64,000 nucleotides of DNA, taken from the NCBI GenBank assembly GCA_026745465.1, contig JACYXH010000572.1, positions 2,367,501-2,431,500 of the forward strand, written 5' to 3'. The notes beneath the pieces were generated by a model. The model made no database searches, had not been told where the DNA came from, and was given only the letters and a program-made list of their open reading frames with translations. Shown one piece after another: positions 1-44,900 of the stretch. Made by a program: the position numbers and the translations under genes. This DNA comes from Lota lota. Lineage: Eukaryota; Chordata; Actinopteri; Gadiformes; Lotidae. Each line of letters starts with the position of its first letter. The first letter of the stretch is position 1.

Positions 1-929
1 CACGTACACACACGTGTGCAATCATCAACACATTGGCTCAAATCCAGAGTTTCTGTGTCTGTGTAGTCATATGGAAGTACTAAACTGGGTCGCATTTTAC
101 TGTATAAACCTCTTGTGTGTTGTATGTGCAAATAATGCTGTATTCGCCCAAAGGCTAAGCCAGAGTGTTGTGTGATCTCACATTAGCAGTTTGAAAGAAA
201 ATATTGAATCATATACAGAACAGAGTCCTTCAAGCACCTGTTTTTATCCTTGAAACTGGGACTACTCCCTTCATTCCCTGCTGCCACACTGGTGCATTCA
301 CAGAGACGCCGACAAACTCCTCTGCTTCTGCTTCATGAATGGCCTGACTTGACTTGAAGTAAAATACCCATAGAACAATGTATTGAAAACATAAGTTTTC
401 ATAAAATGGATCAAACTGTTGTTTGTAATGTTGTCATAAATGCACTAGTTGCAACTAATACTAAATATGTTGTAAGTGGTACATTTGTGGCATTGCCATC
501 AGTACACCCAAATGTAAATTAGTCCTAGATGGTGACCGTTTGCACTTTGCATTTCTTATCTCTCTCTTTTCAACCCCCACCCGCACTTTACCCAAGAACA
601 ACTGTTATTTCCTCCACTCTTAACATAGTGGTGGGAGAGTTGTCCCGAATGCCATCTGGTGAGGCCCATGTGACAGACTCCTTAATTCTAACCTTTCTCT
701 GCAAGATGATTGAGTTCCACCTGCCAGAACATTAAACTTTTCACCGACTAGACTTCATAGACATTTCTGTGCAGAGGTCGTACGTTTGGCAGCGGCCCGC
801 GGCACACAGACCGCACAAAGCCTCAACTGCAAAACGACATTCTATCAGCAGAGCGTGTGAAGCCCTGGGAGACCCCGCCATGTCTACCGTACATGTCACA
901 CCATGGACGAAGACGAATCCAAGACTCAC
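1..929. other. Intronic sequence of the left-edge PDI gene, no further exon seen
   Basis: Sequence downstream, on the minus strand, of the PDI first exon. I looked for a second exon carrying the thioredoxin motif (APWCGHC) and did not find it, so it should lie beyond the left edge. No clear repeat or RNA gene was seen. Confidence 0.5.
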
Positions 930-1215
930 AGAATTCCACCAAGAGGAACTTGCTCTCATTGAGCGCCCGCGCAAAGTTGTTGATGTGGAGGATCATCACA
1001 TCTTTGTCCTCCTCGATCTCCGTCGTTTTCTCCTTCTTGGGCTTCTCTTCGCCTCCTTCTGTTGTCTCCTCGTCCTCCACCGCTGTCTTCTCGGGCGAGG
1101 TGTCTTCTGGCTCTGCGGCGTCTTCGGCGTCTTCGGCGTCCTCGGCCTGGAGGCAGGGCGTGGACCAGAGCAGCAGGCCCAGCAGTGCCAGGGCGGTGAG
1201 CGTGTGCGTTCTCAT
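930..1215 (-). CDS. pdia2: Protein disulfide isomerase, first coding exon (partial, pdia2-like)
   Basis: This is the N-terminal exon of an ER protein disulfide isomerase, which forms and rearranges disulfides in secretory proteins. The 95 complete codons start with a signal peptide (MRTHTLTALALLGLLLWSTP). An acidic Glu/Asp/Lys stretch of about 50 residues follows. The exon ends in the first beta-alpha unit of the thioredoxin a domain (DVMILHINNFARALNESKF, then LLVEF). It stops one base into the next codon at a canonical GTGAGT donor (bases 924-929), just where family members continue with YAPWCGHC. The long acidic N-terminus fits fish pdia2 better than p4hb, and PDIA2 lies in the same human region (16p13.3) as PERCC1, the next gene here. 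The redox-active exons are outside the window, so the subtype is an inference. Confidence 0.75.
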
Positions 1216-2032
1216 GGTGCGGCGTGGGATCCTGGCTGTGTGTCACTCAGGTAGGGCTGTCGGTGGTGTGAGACCGAGGCAGCGCGTGCGAGGGCTCATG
1301 ACTGCGAGGGAGAGAGTGTGTGTCGGAACGCTACTGGCCTTCCCTCACCGTCCAATCACGAGCCAGGAACACCTCGGGAACCGCGTTCAGCCAAGGCCGT
1401 TGACATGGTGCAGCTTCCTGATTGGTCCAAGAGGAGCCAGTCCGATTGAAAAGCACACGTAAACCTTACTTGATGCCTCCTTGACTCCTCCCAGCTGTCA
1501 CTTCTTTCTCTCCTCCTCCTCTTCTAGTCTGCCCTTCTTATCTCTGTCTTCCACCCAGACCTCATCCACTGGGCCACCAGGTGAGAACACATACACCTCC
1601 TCTCCCTTGCCTGACCAAAATGCATATCCTCAGGCCTTATCAAGCCCTCATTTGCCTAAAAACGGTTTGTGGAGCTCACGCAACTAATGCTCCATCCTCA
1701 CCGTATTTGCTCCATGTTCACAAAAACAGTTTTAACCTAACACACATAACACTCTATCCCTACTCCATCTTTCAAATAGTTTATATCTCAATAGAAAAGC
1801 AATTGAAACAAACTCTGTTCATGTGTCAGGAGAATTGTGTTAAATAATGAGACACATTCAGAGGGTTCATTCATGTTAGTACATTGACACACAATATTAC
1901 AATATCACATACATATTTGAGTAGTTTTACGATGAATAAAAACATAACAAAATGTGAACTTAAATAACAGAGTATAAATAACTAAATTGCAAAAAGTATG
2001 TGAATACATAAATGCGTGAATACGTGAATGTA
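1216..2032. other. Intergenic: pdia2 promoter side and percc1 3' flank
   Basis: GC-rich sequence with CCAAT-type boxes on both strands lies just upstream of the PDI start (about 1216-1450). AT-rich sequence follows toward the percc1 3' end. The open frames here have no recognisable content. Confidence 0.5.
1421..1431 (+). promoter_or_regulatory. ERSE-II-like element upstream of the PDI gene
   Basis: ATTGGTCCAAG lies about 205 bp upstream of the PDI start codon. It differs at one position from the ERSE-II consensus ATTGGNCCACG, the unfolded-protein-response element. PDI genes are classical UPR targets, so a functional site is plausible, but one mismatch in a short motif is weak evidence. Confidence 0.25.
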
Positions 2033-2038
2033 TTTAAT
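2033..2038 (-). terminator. Probable percc1 poly(A) signal (ATTAAA)
   Basis: ATTAAA on the minus strand, about 130 bases after the percc1 stop codon. It is the nearest canonical variant signal. Confidence 0.4.
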
Positions 2039-2169
2039 TTCAGACCATTTACATCGAGATCCATTGATCAGGTCTGACGGACAAAGAACAATGACTTGAC
2101 AGTTCAGTATCTGGCCGTGGTGTTTCTACAGTTAGTTCTCCATAGTGCTGTGCAAGGGTGTGAGCTCTA

Positions 2170-3036
2170 TCACAGCGCGTGAGGGAGTTCCGGGTTCGGA
2201 TCCCAGTGGGCCAGCAGGTCACTGAAGTCTGGATGCGCGTTGTCCAGTGTGTGTGACTCTGCATGCAAGTGCGTGTTGCAGTGCTCTTGTGTGTCAAGGT
2301 TCGTGTGTGTGCTACCGGGTGAGTATGTCGTTTTGTTGGCGGACTCAGAGCAGTTGGGCGTGGGCTCGGTCCAGAAGCTCAGTGGGAGGTGCCGCTTGAC
2401 CATGGGCTGGCTGCAGCCCTGGGCCAGTTTGCTCTGGTCAAACAGTTCGGCGAGGGGTCCCAAACCCGAAGCTCCTCCCACTCCTCTCGCTCCTCCGTCT
2501 CTCTGACCGGAGCGGGTCACCTCTCGGTCATCTGGACCCTCCGTCCTGGCGATCTTCAGAAGGTCGTCATAGTAACGCAGCCGCCCGCTAGAGGTCCCGG
2601 AGAGAGAGTCGCTGTAGACGTCGCCCGAGTCCTGGGCGCCGGTGCCGCGGCCGAAGTAGCGCTGCACGTCGTTGCTGATGAGGTTTGCGAACCTCAGCAG
2701 CTGTCGGGTCATGTCCACCGCCGGCTGAAGAGGAGAGAGGGCGGCCAGCTGAAAGCCTTCCCTCTCCTCCCCTTCCTCCTCTTCTCCTTCCTGAACCTCA
2801 GATTCACAGTCTACATCATAGTCCTCCTCCTCTTCCTCCTCCTCCCCCATCATCTCCTCGTCTAACTCTGCTTCGTCCTCTCTCTTCTCTCTCTCTCCCT
2901 GCTTCTCCTCCATCTTCTCCAGGAACTCCAGGGTGGAGGGGGTGTGTTGGTGGTGTTGGGGGACCAGGGGGAGGTATCGGGGTCCCGGGGCCCCCGGGGC
3001 CTGGAAGAGAACGTTCCTGATCACACTTGTGGCCAT
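2170..3036 (-). CDS. percc1: PERCC1 (proline- and glutamate-rich protein with coiled coil)
   Basis: A single coding exon of 288 aa. Human PERCC1 is needed for enteroendocrine function, and non-coding deletions upstream of it cause congenital diarrhoea. Visible parts: a Pro-rich start (residues 13-34), a Glu/Asp-rich segment (39-93), then short blocks that I recognise from mammalian PERCC1. These are RFANLISNDVQRYFGR (115-130), DVYSD (139-143), YYDDLLKIAR (155-164), GPLAELFD (193-200), PLSFWTEPTP (218-227) and HPDFSDLLAHW (268-278). The ATG at 3036 was chosen over longer in-frame starts because a pyrimidine-rich CTACAG acceptor lies 15 bases upstream, implying a separate 5' UTR exon. No signal peptide or membrane segment is seen. 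The function comes from the mammalian orthologue, not from a visible catalytic motif. Confidence 0.88.
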   Translation of the reverse strand: MATSVIRNVLFQAPGAPGPRYLPLVPQHHQHTPSTLEFLEKMEEKQGEREKREDEAELDEEMMGEEEEEEEDYDVDCESEVQEGEEEEGEEREGFQLAALSPLQPAVDMTRQLLRFANLISNDVQRYFGRGTGAQDSGDVYSDSLSGTSSGRLRYYDDLLKIARTEGPDDREVTRSGQRDGGARGVGGASGLGPLAELFDQSKLAQGCSQPMVKRHLPLSFWTEPTPNCSESANKTTYSPGSTHTNLDTQEHCNTHLHAESHTLDNAHPDFSDLLAHWDPNPELPHAL

Positions 3037-3179
3037 GCTGAGAGAAGGGCTCTGTAGAGAGAGAGAGAGAACAAGGAAAGAGGACCAGTTTGATAGATAA
3101 CTAAATAAAAACCAAATCAACATGCAACAAACTAACAGAATAATATGCTTTGGAATATTCAAAAGAGTTGCGTTACCTG

Positions 3180-3318
3180 TGGTTCTAGCGGGCCTAAGGG
3201 CTGAGGTGAGGCTAGGTTGAGCCGTGTCTGGAGGCTGGAGGCTCTGGGTAGACTGTGGTGGTCTGGTCCTGCTATAGTGTGTGGGGATCCAATGTGCACA
3301 GGGGTGGGTATGCACATT
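3180..3318 (-). other. percc1: percc1 5' UTR exon (approximate)
   Basis: A GTAACG donor follows ACCACAG on the minus strand, with the intron starting at about 3178. A TATA box sits about 30 bp upstream of the estimated transcription start. The 5' boundary is inferred from TATA spacing only. Confidence 0.45.
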
Positions 3319-3341
3319 ATTGCTCCAGCATGGCTCACACA

Positions 3342-3351
3342 GTATATATAC
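3342..3351 (-). promoter_or_regulatory. TATA box of percc1
   Basis: TATATATA on the minus strand, about 30 bp upstream of the inferred start of a short untranslated exon that splices to the percc1 coding exon. It is palindromic, so the direction comes from context. Confidence 0.5.
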
Positions 3352-3562
3352 CCCCAGACAGAGGTGTGTTTGTGTGGGTGTGTGATCAGTTTGTGTGTGT
3401 GTCCATCTCATTTAGGATGAGGCTGTTTCCAGGACCAATATTTGCTGGCTGGATTGATCAAACACACGTTGTTTACTTTATTGCACCGCAACTTGGGAGG
3501 GGGAGCAGGGCTAATGGACCCACTGCTAGGGGATGCTGAAGAGTTGTTAGACATTCATACAT

Positions 3563-3596
<34 letters not shown>

Positions 3597-4581
3597 GCAC
3601 ACAAGCACACAAGCACGCACGCATACGTAAAACATCTGTTTTTTTTTCCGTCTGTGCTCAGTGCTGATAGTTAAAGGTTAAGAAAGTGTGAAATTTGATT
3701 TCATGCTGTTTTGACCCCTAAAGGGGGGCTTTGAAGCAGCATCACAACACTAGTCACATGACCTTACCTGGCGTTACACCTGGCTGTCGCCGTTATCTAC
3801 CCGAGGAACATGTGTTCCTTTCAGTTGTTTCTTTAACATATGACAAAGGTTATTTTAAACGTTGAGAGATTATTTTGTCTGATTAATGGATCATTTTGTC
3901 AATGAGATGTCATAAATAAATGTCCAAGTTACCAGAGCACAGTGAATTCTTAAATTTAGCTGGATTTGTCTGAGATACAGCCAAGATAGGTATATATTCT
4001 ATAATGATTTGAAACTGAGAAAACCAACCAAATAGTCACATTTTCTAAGAGATAAACAACAATGGGTATTTACTTGACAAATTACCAAAACTGATCAAAC
4101 AATTTAATCAATGAGTTTCTATCATTAATGTTCTGTCAATCAAGTAATTAATTAATCAAAAAATGATTTTGTTTCGATCAATTGTTACCTTTCTGGAACA
4201 AATCTAATAGTAATCAGCAAAACGGTTTTGTGATGCAACAGATCTCAACGATGACTGTAACTGAAAGCTACTGAAAGTTATCAGATGTGTTTCTGTTATA
4301 GTCCTAAACATCCTAGTGTATGGTTACCTATGATCCAGTCATATAGTTCTTTACAGAGGTGCATGTTTCTTTGACATTGTGTACATTTGCCCATGTGTTT
4401 ATGATAAGTATTAATGTGAATTAGTGTGTGTTTTTGTGTGTGTTATCAGGCTCCCTGTTCTGCCCATCGTCAGTATCCAAGCTTCTGTGTTGATTCTAGG
4501 CCTGAAGATCAATAGCAGCAATATGTCAGCTCTCAAGGACGGGACAATGAATTACACAGGCTTTTAGGCAAACGAGCACAT

Positions 4582-4626
<45 letters not shown>

Positions 4627-5389
4627 CACAGCAGACTTAAAAACTAATGTAAGCTTGGAAAGACAAATACATGACCCGGAAAATCTCACATTTATAATGT
4701 GCTAATGGTTTTTAGTTACTAAATAAATCACAAACTGCTGGAAAAATCTCGAGAGCTGAAAATACCACACATATTTTCAGATTCTCTAACAGAATGTTTG
4801 AAATACTTAAAAAACGTACTCATGTATTATTAGCCTTGAAACAGGGGACATTATGCAGTTAAATATATATTTAGTCTTATCTTTTGAGCATTATGTTGAA
4901 TTTTTAAAAGGTCATTAAAGATTTATTTTATCTTTCCACCTATTCAACAGGTCATTAATCAGGAATATTTAATAATCTTCAAAAGAACCAAGTTATTTGT
5001 AGAGTATTGGCTTTCGTACGCCTTAATGGTAACGTTCACTTCTTAATTTCCAAAGATTTAATAGCAGGAAAGGTTAATTACTTAACACTTCCTTATTTGA
5101 AACTACGTTTACCGTGAAATTACCCAATCACTCAATCATTATTAAAATAATAAACATAAAATTAACAGCATTTAAAAATAGTGTTGCCAAATTCCAATGA
5201 TCCCTACATTAATCAACAACATCTTATTGGGGTGATAGGTCACAACTTGAAAGATATTACTTATATGTTAAGGCTTTTTGTTTCATCATTTGTCATTTTA
5301 AATTCTCAATAAGAACTTGTGTTAGCATCGTCTCAAGAGAAAGGCTTTCAATCACGACAAAAAAACATGTCCAAGTACAAAACCTTTTT
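3352..5389. other. Intergenic spacer between tmem131l and percc1
   Basis: About 2 kb of mostly AT-rich DNA with (CA)n tracts near 3563-3595 and 4584-4630. No exon, RNA gene or transposon is recognised. In human, elements upstream of PERCC1 control its gut expression, so this is the natural place to look for the fish equivalent. Confidence 0.45.
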
Positions 5390-5395
5390 TTTATT
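5390..5395 (-). terminator. Probable tmem131l poly(A) signal (AATAAA)
   Basis: AATAAA on the minus strand, about 220 bases after the tmem131l stop codon. Confidence 0.5.
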
Positions 5396-5616
5396 TTCCA
5401 AGATCAAAACTGCAAAACATCTAGAAAAATATACAAACAAATGCTTAACCTTTGACAACATCGAACATTTGGGAAAACAAGGAAACATAAAAGAAAAGGA
5501 ATATTAACATTCCCCGCCCCAAGTTACTGATAAAAGCGCAGATTCATTCCCGTTTCCTCTCTTTTATATATGTATAGCATCGTGTTATGCATTTGCGATA
5601 ATCGTTAAAGGTTCCG

Positions 5617-39801
<34,185 letters not shown>

Positions 39802-41075
39802 GCTGCCTTTCCGCTAGCAGCCAGCAGCGTTGTGTTGGTGAGGGTTTCGCTCAGCCCAGACTGTAGTGTCTCTGTTCGGTCCTCCCTCCCTGTTCCGCGC
39901 CCTGCTGCTTGGCGGAGTCCGACTATAGATGCAGTACATGTTCTACACACTAGTGCTTGTTCGTTGTTGTAGTAGTGTATCATTCAATGGATGAGCTCTT
40001 GAATTCATTTTAATAACAGCGTGGGTATCATTCTTTATTTGTATGCATGCACACACGTAGAACTATCGCTCATGTGCAAGGAGTGTCTTAAGAATTTGAT
40101 ACGTTTAAATGTGCCTTTGAATGGTAAAATCACAATGGCTGTTTAATGTAATTTAATGCATTACTGTTACTGAATGCAACATATAACCAACGCATATTTG
40201 ACAATTTAATTATATTTCAAACAAGATGCTACTAAAATGATTTCGGGTTTCATCTAAACAATACTAACAAGATCAAGCGCTGTCATTATCAGATATTATC
40301 GTAACTTATGAACCGTATTGTGAACAAATAGGTAGGTAATGCAGTCTATGGTAGACAACACGTAACCTATAAAGATCCGGTGTCCAACTCTTGATGAAGA
40401 AAATTTACTCTGTTGCAATGCAACTTCAATGCTATATACTTCTATGCTAAAACATTTAACAATTGATATCCTTACTATCCTTTCAAATCGAACATTGAAA
40501 GTCACCTGAAATGTACATGAATGGTATAAATCCTCAAAGCAAAGAACGATTGTGTAGGTGTTAGGCAACCGTCACTTTACAGCCAAAGGTGTGCATGAAT
40601 TGACTCATTGCTTTGCAAGTTTCCTTCATTTAGTTCCTGTACAATAACAAGATTATAGCAATCCCCAAGTTGAATTAACAATTTTATTTCCAAAAACGTC
40701 AAGCGTATTAACAAGATTTATAAACTCCCTAATGAAGATGATAAGTAAATATACAATTTAAATAACCAACTTTACATTATATGTGCATATGGTATATCCA
40801 ATATGTAGCGTGGTCAACAACTCTGCGGCTACTGCTTCCATTCTTTCCCATCAGTTCCAGTCCGTCCAATTTAAATTGAATTAAATGGCACTTTACAAAG
40901 GGATTCAACAACGAAAACAAAATGGAAATCAACAAAAAAAATACATGTAATAAAAAAAATAATTGTAACTATGAAGTTATGGATTGTGGGTCATCTGTAT
41001 TTTTGTTTTGTTTTCTTAGTGGCACCACCATACCTCCTTGATCCCTTGAACACTTTTCTCGGTACAGGCTACTTA
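39802..41075. other. Intergenic: tmem131l promoter side and mnd1 3' flank
   Basis: A GC-richer block with the tmem131l 5' UTR and promoter is expected at about 39802-39960. The rest is AT-rich. No TATA box stands out. The two genes are head-to-tail on the minus strand. Confidence 0.45.
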
Positions 41076-41081
41076 TTTATT
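41076..41081 (-). terminator. Probable mnd1 poly(A) signal (AATAAA)
   Basis: AATAAA on the minus strand, about 190 bases after the mnd1 stop codon. Confidence 0.45.
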
Positions 41082-41269
41082 ACAAGTTAGCCTCCGGTGC
41101 TATATACAAATATTTTTTTCTTGGCAAAGCTCATCCAATTTTTAACAAAGAAATGTAATATGATTCAACTTAAAATTTATATAAACATCACTGAATAACA
41201 ACTAATATTGCAAATGGCTTAAGTTGTTTTGCAGCTATTTACCATGAACTGTGTTTAAGTAGATATGGG

Positions 41270-41897
41270 TCAATCCATGTAGTCGAAGTCCTCAGGGATT
41301 CCAAAGGCTTTGTCAATGCGACTGTCGTCAAAGGAAAACTTTCTCTTTGCCCAGGACTTGATGGAAAAAATATTGTCTGAAAAAGAAAAACCTGAATTGG
41401 AAACGGCCTGAAAAGGTACTTTGAAGCATTGATAGAAAAAGAGTGAGGGAATATCGCAGACTCTTTAAATACATTATAAGCATGCATTTAATGCAGAACA
41501 GATCTTGAAACCACATGCTTATTTTATTCTAAAAATACATTTCCAGGTCTGTGGGATATGTGTTAACAAATTATTTTCATTACACTGTCAGAGTGCAGAT
41601 TTTCAACCATCATAAATTAATTAATCTTATCCCATTCTGCTTCATGTAAAAACGGAATATTAGACACTCTTTAAAGCTGGTTTGTAACTCGTATTTTCAA
41701 CAATGATGAGCAAGCAAGCATGAGTACAATTTGGTGTGGTTAAATTAATTAATTAATATCTATAGCTTCCACTCCCAAACAGGCGCAGACAATTGACATT
41801 CCAATATGTTGGACCTCTCATGTTACAAGTATCCAAGTTGGTTCACGTACCAGTCCACCGGTCAACAGCTTGTTTTGCAGTGTTGTTAGACTTTCCT

Positions 41898-41929
<32 letters not shown>

Positions 41930-44900
41930 ATATTGATTATTGTTTTTATTATTTGTAGGAGTAGTAACCTGTTCAGAGGCATGGCTTCCTATAGTTGAAT
42001 GTTAACAAAATAATGTAAATGTTTGACAAGTTGATTTTGTAACAATAATGGTTAGGCTGGTAAAGCCTAGAAGGATAAATGCATTTTAACTACTGTTCGA
42101 GGATTTGAATGTAGTATTTGAGATAATGAGGTAGATAATTGAAGTTAATTTTTTTATTTGTGTTTCAACCAGCAGTCTTCATAATCAAAAAAACACATAT
42201 AACAAATTACAACACAACACTAAATAAAAAATACCTTAAACTTAATTTAGTTTAGAAAACAATCTACATATTAATGTGCAATAAAGACACATGCATACAG
42301 ACACGTTCCCCATTTTTGTCTTTGTGTTACAACATAGGATGGGCATGGTAAAAAATAAAAGGTCTTTCTTAACAGCATTGAAAAACGGTTGTTGAACTCC
42401 AGCCACCCTTCGACTGTTTAACATAGTCCCTCCTGAGTCAGAACAAGAAGGGACCCTACTGTGTCATCAGGGTCAGACCATATAAATGCTATCTTACACC
42501 TCTTAACTCCCTGTGTGCATACAGAGATAATAAGATTTTCACTTTTCTAAATGGCACATTCATGAGCATTAAAACTCTTGTGACTGATTTGAAAAACATC
42601 AAGCAGATCAGGAGTGTCTATCTCCTCATTGTGTAATGAATGTGGTCACTTGCTTTCACTGAAATCCAAACCATCACTCCACCAGCTGAGCAATTGGATT
42701 TCAACATACCTTACCATGACACATGACACATGATTAGCCATCCCTGCCATGTGATTGGTTGACTTGCTTATGAATACAGACATCCTAGATCCCGACAACG
42801 TGACTACATGGGTTCCCAATGCATCTTGCTTCTTTCACAGTGGCCTTTGGATTTAGAGGTTTGGCTGTGATCTAATAACCTGGGGTACATTTTACCACCA
42901 AGAATGTGACCCCCTTTGAGCCTATACATCTCTCTCGATGACAACATGGAGATCCATCCCTTTGACACTCAGCAATGAAAACGACCATCCTTTTTGAGAC
43001 CAGCCTAGGTGAAAGAACATCTCCTTCTACTATAACAAGCGACACGCCCAACCACTTCAGACCTCAGACAAAAGTCTCAACTGTGCAGCGTCCATTTAGC
43101 TCCCATAGGAACCAAGCATGGTTGCACACCCGCTAAACATTCGAGCTAGCAGGCCAGGAAATGACATGATTAATTCTACATACCACGGGGTCAAGGCCCA
43201 GAAGTAGGTTGGCCCTCATCTGATTGGGTATATGGCTGGCCAACCAGCGACGCCAGTTTAGCTTGCACGTTACCATCACTAAAATCCAAGTTATAGGCAA
43301 AGTTGACATATCTCTTGCTTAGAAATGTTGTGGCACACTTGAAAGTGCATACTTTTGGTGTGGGGAAATCTGAGTTTGATTCCCACCTCTAATTCCTTTT
43401 ATGTTACAAATTATGTTTACGGTTTCCCCACTACATTTTATGTTATAAATTTGGTCAAGTTAAGGTAATGGTAAGAGATTGGTGAAGATTATGTATGGTT
43501 TATTTTAGATATATGGTTAAATGGTTAAATTTAGGGTTTGGGTTTTAGGCCCGGGACCTTTATGCAGATTAGAGCCGTTAATCCCAAACCGTTTAAGTCA
43601 TGGTACTTGGAGATGTTGTGGTTAAAACGAAGTCTATGAATTCCAATGATTCTGAATGTCGATGGAGATAGCGTGTTTAAAACAGAACAGCCATTGCACC
43701 GTATAACACTACATAATTCATATAGTAGCCTATATATGAAAGTGCTTTTATCTGCAAAAGGAAAAAGTACCATTGGTTAAAGTGATTAAGAAAACCACGG
43801 GACTGAAAAACATCTTATGTATATACTCACTAATTTCCTCAATCACTTCTGGGTCACATTCCCTGTACTTCTCTAACTCAGCTTGTAGCTGGGCTTTCTC
43901 TTCTTTAAGGACCTTTATCTCCTTCAGCAGAGATTCACGTTCATTCTGCGTACACACACACACACACACACACAGACACTTTCATTTAGAATTTGAAAAT
44001 GACTGTATATTTAAATGTGTGGTTGGTATTGAGAGGCTTGGTTGTTCTTACCGTTTCCTGGCGTCCTACTTTGGCCTTGTCCACAGCCTGCTGCACTAAT
44101 GCTTTGCGTTGCTTTGCCTCACCATGCTAAAGATTAAACCAGAGTTTTACTTATTTAGCAGACACTTCCATTCAAATGGACTAACAGTTAATTTAGGAAC
44201 AACAGTAAGTTAGGAGTTAGGCACCTGCTTAAGGATGACTACAGGTCAGACATAGGGGAAATAAAACCCAGTACCTTTCAAAGCTACTACACTAGCTATT
44301 TCAAAAATTGTCTTAATATGGTGATGTTATCGGCTTGAAACACCTAAACCCCAACATGAAAGGATCCATCGCTATTCACTGTCAGTATATCCTGACTATA
44401 ATATGTAGGAGACTGCAATGGAATCTCTGTCACCTGTTTCTCCAAATCCTGGAGTTTGCGCTTGCGGGCGTGCAGAGCTTTGCTGGGGAAGGCCCAGTAG
44501 TAGTTTGACGTTCCCACTCTCTCAGAGTCCACCATGTTGTCATCCACCAAGCTCTGCAGCACGTCCTTCACAGACATGGGCGCTTCAGGACAGTGGAGAC
44601 AGTATGTTTCTCATTAGTAGCACACGTCCCACTTTCCATTTCTGCAATTCAATACTGATGAAGATGATAATACTGGTTGGTGTATATTTATTTTCACAAA
44701 ACCTCTGATAATACACCGAAGTCAGAAATAGACATGTCAGTTCATATTGGGAAAAAACATGTATTCCTAATGGGTTACAGAATGGAATATTTCATTTTAA
44801 GATGACTTGTATAAAACAAGAGGTCCTCAAATTGTGCCGTGGTCAACCTAATCCAACAGGAGACTATGGAAAGAAATCAGCCTACACACCAGGAACACAA

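Larger units (their letters stand above)
41896..43830. other. mnd1 intron 6
   Basis: It holds the poly-G run at 41898-41926 and a tRNA-derived SINE-like piece at 43326-43402. The remainder shows nothing recognisable. Confidence 0.5.

Noticed and set aside
2165..2230. tRNA/SINE-like B-box (GTTCCGGGTTCGGATCCC) at the percc1 3' end
   Set aside because: The stretch encodes the conserved HPDFSDLLAHW end of PERCC1 and no A box at the proper distance was found, so the resemblance is probably chance.
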